Source: Polyangium sp. 6x1
GTDB taxonomy: Bacteria; Myxococcota_A; Polyangia; Polyangiales; Polyangiaceae
Direction: 5' to 3'
Assembly (NCBI RefSeq): GCF_029946515.1
Contig: NZ_JARZHH010000006.1
Span: forward strand, 184,136 to 248,135
Length of the DNA: 64,000 bases
Shown: positions 62,633-64,000 of the stretch, in pieces
Position numbering within the stretch: the first letter of the stretch is position 1
Layout: each line of letters opens with the position of its first letter
Position numbers and translations under genes: made by a program
Notes under the pieces: generated by a model
Database searches by the model: none
Seen by the model: only the letters and a program-made list of their open reading frames with translations
What the model was told of the DNA's origin: nothing

Positions 62633-63639
62633 ACCTGGGACGCGGCCTCTTCGTCCACGTGGGGCTCTTCGTGCTGGCATCCGCCAGCGCAGTGGCCGTG
62701 TGGACCCGCGACGAGCAGCCCAAGGCGCTCGTACAGACCGAAGCAACCGTGTGGCCCGGGCGCCCGGCCGACGTGACGAAGGTCGTCTTCGAGGGCAAGA
62801 ACCGCAAGGTCTCGCTCGAATCGAAATCCGACAAACTCGGCGCGTACTACCTCGGCACGCTGGAGCGCGAGGCGACACCTCCGCCAGCGCCCCCCGACGC
62901 AGGCGCGCCGCCGCCCGCCCCCGCCGGCAAGACGACGACCGAGTTCGTCGGCGTGGGCGTAGCGCAAAAGCTCGTCGAGTCCCTCGCGCCACTCAAAGCC
63001 CTCCGCGCACTCGGGCGCATCCCAGAGGATCGCGCAGCCGAATTCGGTCTCGCGGAGCCCGAGGGCACACTCACCGTCACGCTCAGCGGCGCCGAGCGCA
63101 AGCTCGTGCTGGGCGGGACAACGCCCGGCGGCGGAGATCGTTACGTGCGCGAGCCACAAACAGGCGAAACGTACGTGATCGACGGCGGCGCCGTGCGCGA
63201 CCTCGACACAGCCGAGTCGCGCCTCGTGGAGCGAGAGCTCCACGGGTGGAAGGAAGCCGAGGTCTCGACCGCAGAGCTCAGCGCCGGCGGGAAGAAGCGG
63301 CAAATCGTGCGCGGCGGGCCCGAAGGCAAGCGCTTCTGGGCAGATCCAGCGGCAGCCGATCAGAAGGACGAGACAGCCGCGAACTTCATGGCAAAGCTCG
63401 ATCGGCTACGCCCGACCGACTACGTGATGAGCGAGCCCGCAGGCAAGCAAGACGTGCTCCGTGTCGAGTACGCCGCAAGCTCGTCGCTCGGCTACCTCGA
63501 GCTCGTACGCGTCCCAGCCGCAGATCCCGCAGGCAAACCCGACTATTTCGTGCGCACCGAGCGCACGCGCCTCTACGCGAAGGTCCCTGCACAGACGGCA
63601 GAGCAGGTCGATCAGGATCTCGCGTCGATCCTCAAGTAA
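62629..63639 (+). CDS. DUF4340 domain membrane protein
   Basis: A 336-residue protein with a single N-terminal hydrophobic segment (HVGLFVLASASAVAVW) and then DUF4340 repeats: VTKVVFEGKNRKVSLESKSD, a Pro-rich linker, ALRALGRIPEDRAAEFGLAEP, ERKLVLGGTTPGGGDRYV and the closing AKVPAQTAEQVDQDL. DUF4340 genes commonly follow GldG-type genes. The ATG overlaps the previous stop (ATGA). The TAA stop is followed one base later by a hairpin-rich repeat. It likely faces the periplasm and assists the ABC complex. Confidence 0.9.
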   Translation: MNLGRGLFVHVGLFVLASASAVAVWTRDEQPKALVQTEATVWPGRPADVTKVVFEGKNRKVSLESKSDKLGAYYLGTLEREATPPPAPPDAGAPPPAPAGKTTTEFVGVGVAQKLVESLAPLKALRALGRIPEDRAAEFGLAEPEGTLTVTLSGAERKLVLGGTTPGGGDRYVREPQTGETYVIDGGAVRDLDTAESRLVERELHGWKEAEVSTAELSAGGKKRQIVRGGPEGKRFWADPAAADQKDETAANFMAKLDRLRPTDYVMSEPAGKQDVLRVEYAASSSLGYLELVRVPAADPAGKPDYFVRTERTRLYAKVPAQTAEQVDQDLASILK

Positions 63640-63640
63640 C

Positions 63641-64000
63641 GGAAGGCGCCGCGCCGGGGCTCTGCCCCGGGCCCCGCGGGGGCTGTTCGCCCCTCGACCC
63701 GAACCAGGGCCAGCCCTGGACCTCTGGGCATCGACTGCGCTTCGCGCAGTCGATGCGGGGAAAGTTTTTTAAGCTGTCCGCCCCCTCTTTGCCGGGCCAG
63801 CCCTGGACCTTTGTGGGAAGAACTGCGCGGTGCGCAGTTCTTCCCACGGGCCGTTGCTGGTACCGCGTCGCCCGTTGAACCCTCAGCGCGGCTGTCTTGG
63901 TTGGCAGCGTCGGTTGCGGTCTTGACCCTGGCCCGTTCGATGAACTGCGCATCGCGCAGTTCATCGACCACGAGTCCAGCGCTTGCGCTGGTCCGGGTGC
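63641..64000 (+). repeat. Hairpin-rich dispersed repeat, copy B (after the DUF4340 gene)
   Basis: Begins one base after the TAA and continues to the window edge. Hairpins: CCGGGGC-TCT-GCCCCGG near 63653, arms 63728-63740/63744-63756 (GCATCGACTGCGC), arms 63813-63828/63832-63847 (16 bp) and arms 63937-63950/63954-63967. It is the inverted counterpart of copy A, with one extra module of about 85 bases bounded by a repeated GCCAGCCCTGGACCT (63706 and 63798). No gene is supported here. Confidence 0.85.

Noticed and set aside
50430..63640. Composite transposon formed by the inverted repeats A and B
   Set aside because: No transposase lies between them and both copies begin exactly at gene stops, which fits a 3'-end element better than transposon ends. 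Kept only as a secondary possibility.
1..64000. CRISPR arrays, tRNA or rRNA genes, prophage or integrase genes
   Set aside because: No regularly spaced direct repeats, no cloverleaf-like segment in the gaps, and no phage or integrase protein was recognised.

Overview
The window reads as chromosomal DNA of a myxobacterium, most likely the Polyangium/Sorangium branch of Polyangiales. This is inferred from very high GC content with strong G/C third-position bias, Hanks-type Ser/Thr kinases (one fused to cyclase-like, AAA and TPR domains), about a dozen predicted lipoproteins with Gly/Ser-rich linkers and Cys-rich or MopE-like Asp-rich motifs, frequent GTG/TTG starts, and single genes or short operons on both strands. 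No rRNA, tRNA, CRISPR array, phage or intact insertion sequence was seen.

Layout. 1-9.5 kb (minus): the 5' part of an RND-type adaptor lipoprotein, a minus-strand group (unknown protein, DedA-like membrane protein, 1020-aa TPR protein with acidic tail, unknown protein, STAS/SEC14-like protein), a Cys-repeat lipoprotein and an AlkC-like DNA glycosylase. 9.6-14.4 kb (plus): a 1302-aa kinase/cyclase-like/ATPase/TPR regulator, then a Skp/OmpH-like periplasmic chaperone whose start codon lies in a 12-bp hairpin. 14.4-17.6 kb (minus): two lipoproteins and a TPR/PEGA-like envelope protein. 17.7-24.6 kb: glgP, clpS-clpA, apaG and a rhomboid protease. 24.6-34.8 kb: an ATP-grasp-like protein of unknown role, an acyl-CoA dehydrogenase, several lipoproteins, a PLP enzyme of the ACC deaminase/D-cysteine desulfhydrase type, serC, a transmembrane Ser/Thr kinase and a second TPR/PEGA-like protein. 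34.8-36.2 kb: an IS630-like helix-turn-helix remnant and about 650 bp without a convincing gene. 36.2-48 kb: a KGG-repeat stress protein, a metallo-beta-lactamase-fold hydrolase, M1 and M18 peptidases, a fatty acid desaturase with palindromic upstream sites, a ParE/RelE-type toxin-antitoxin pair, a protein with a C-terminal ferritin-like domain, an Uma2 nuclease and a FemAB/GNAT-like protein. 48-64 kb: an OPT transporter, a pbpC/alpha-2-macroglobulin pair, and an operon of ABC ATPase, permease, GldG-like protein and DUF4340 protein.

Functionally much of the window concerns the cell envelope: adaptor, chaperone, lipoproteins, peptidoglycan synthase, trapping macroglobulin, lipid desaturase and gliding-type ABC auxiliary genes. 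ClpAS and apaG add housekeeping functions.

The most unusual feature is a modular, hairpin-rich repeat. Related copies begin one or two bases after the TAA stop codons of pbpC and of the DUF4340 gene, and a related set of hairpins follows the OPT transporter gene. The first two copies form inverted repeats around a 13-kb envelope block. It looks like a mobile or duplicated 3'-end element and is the best candidate here for an undescribed system.
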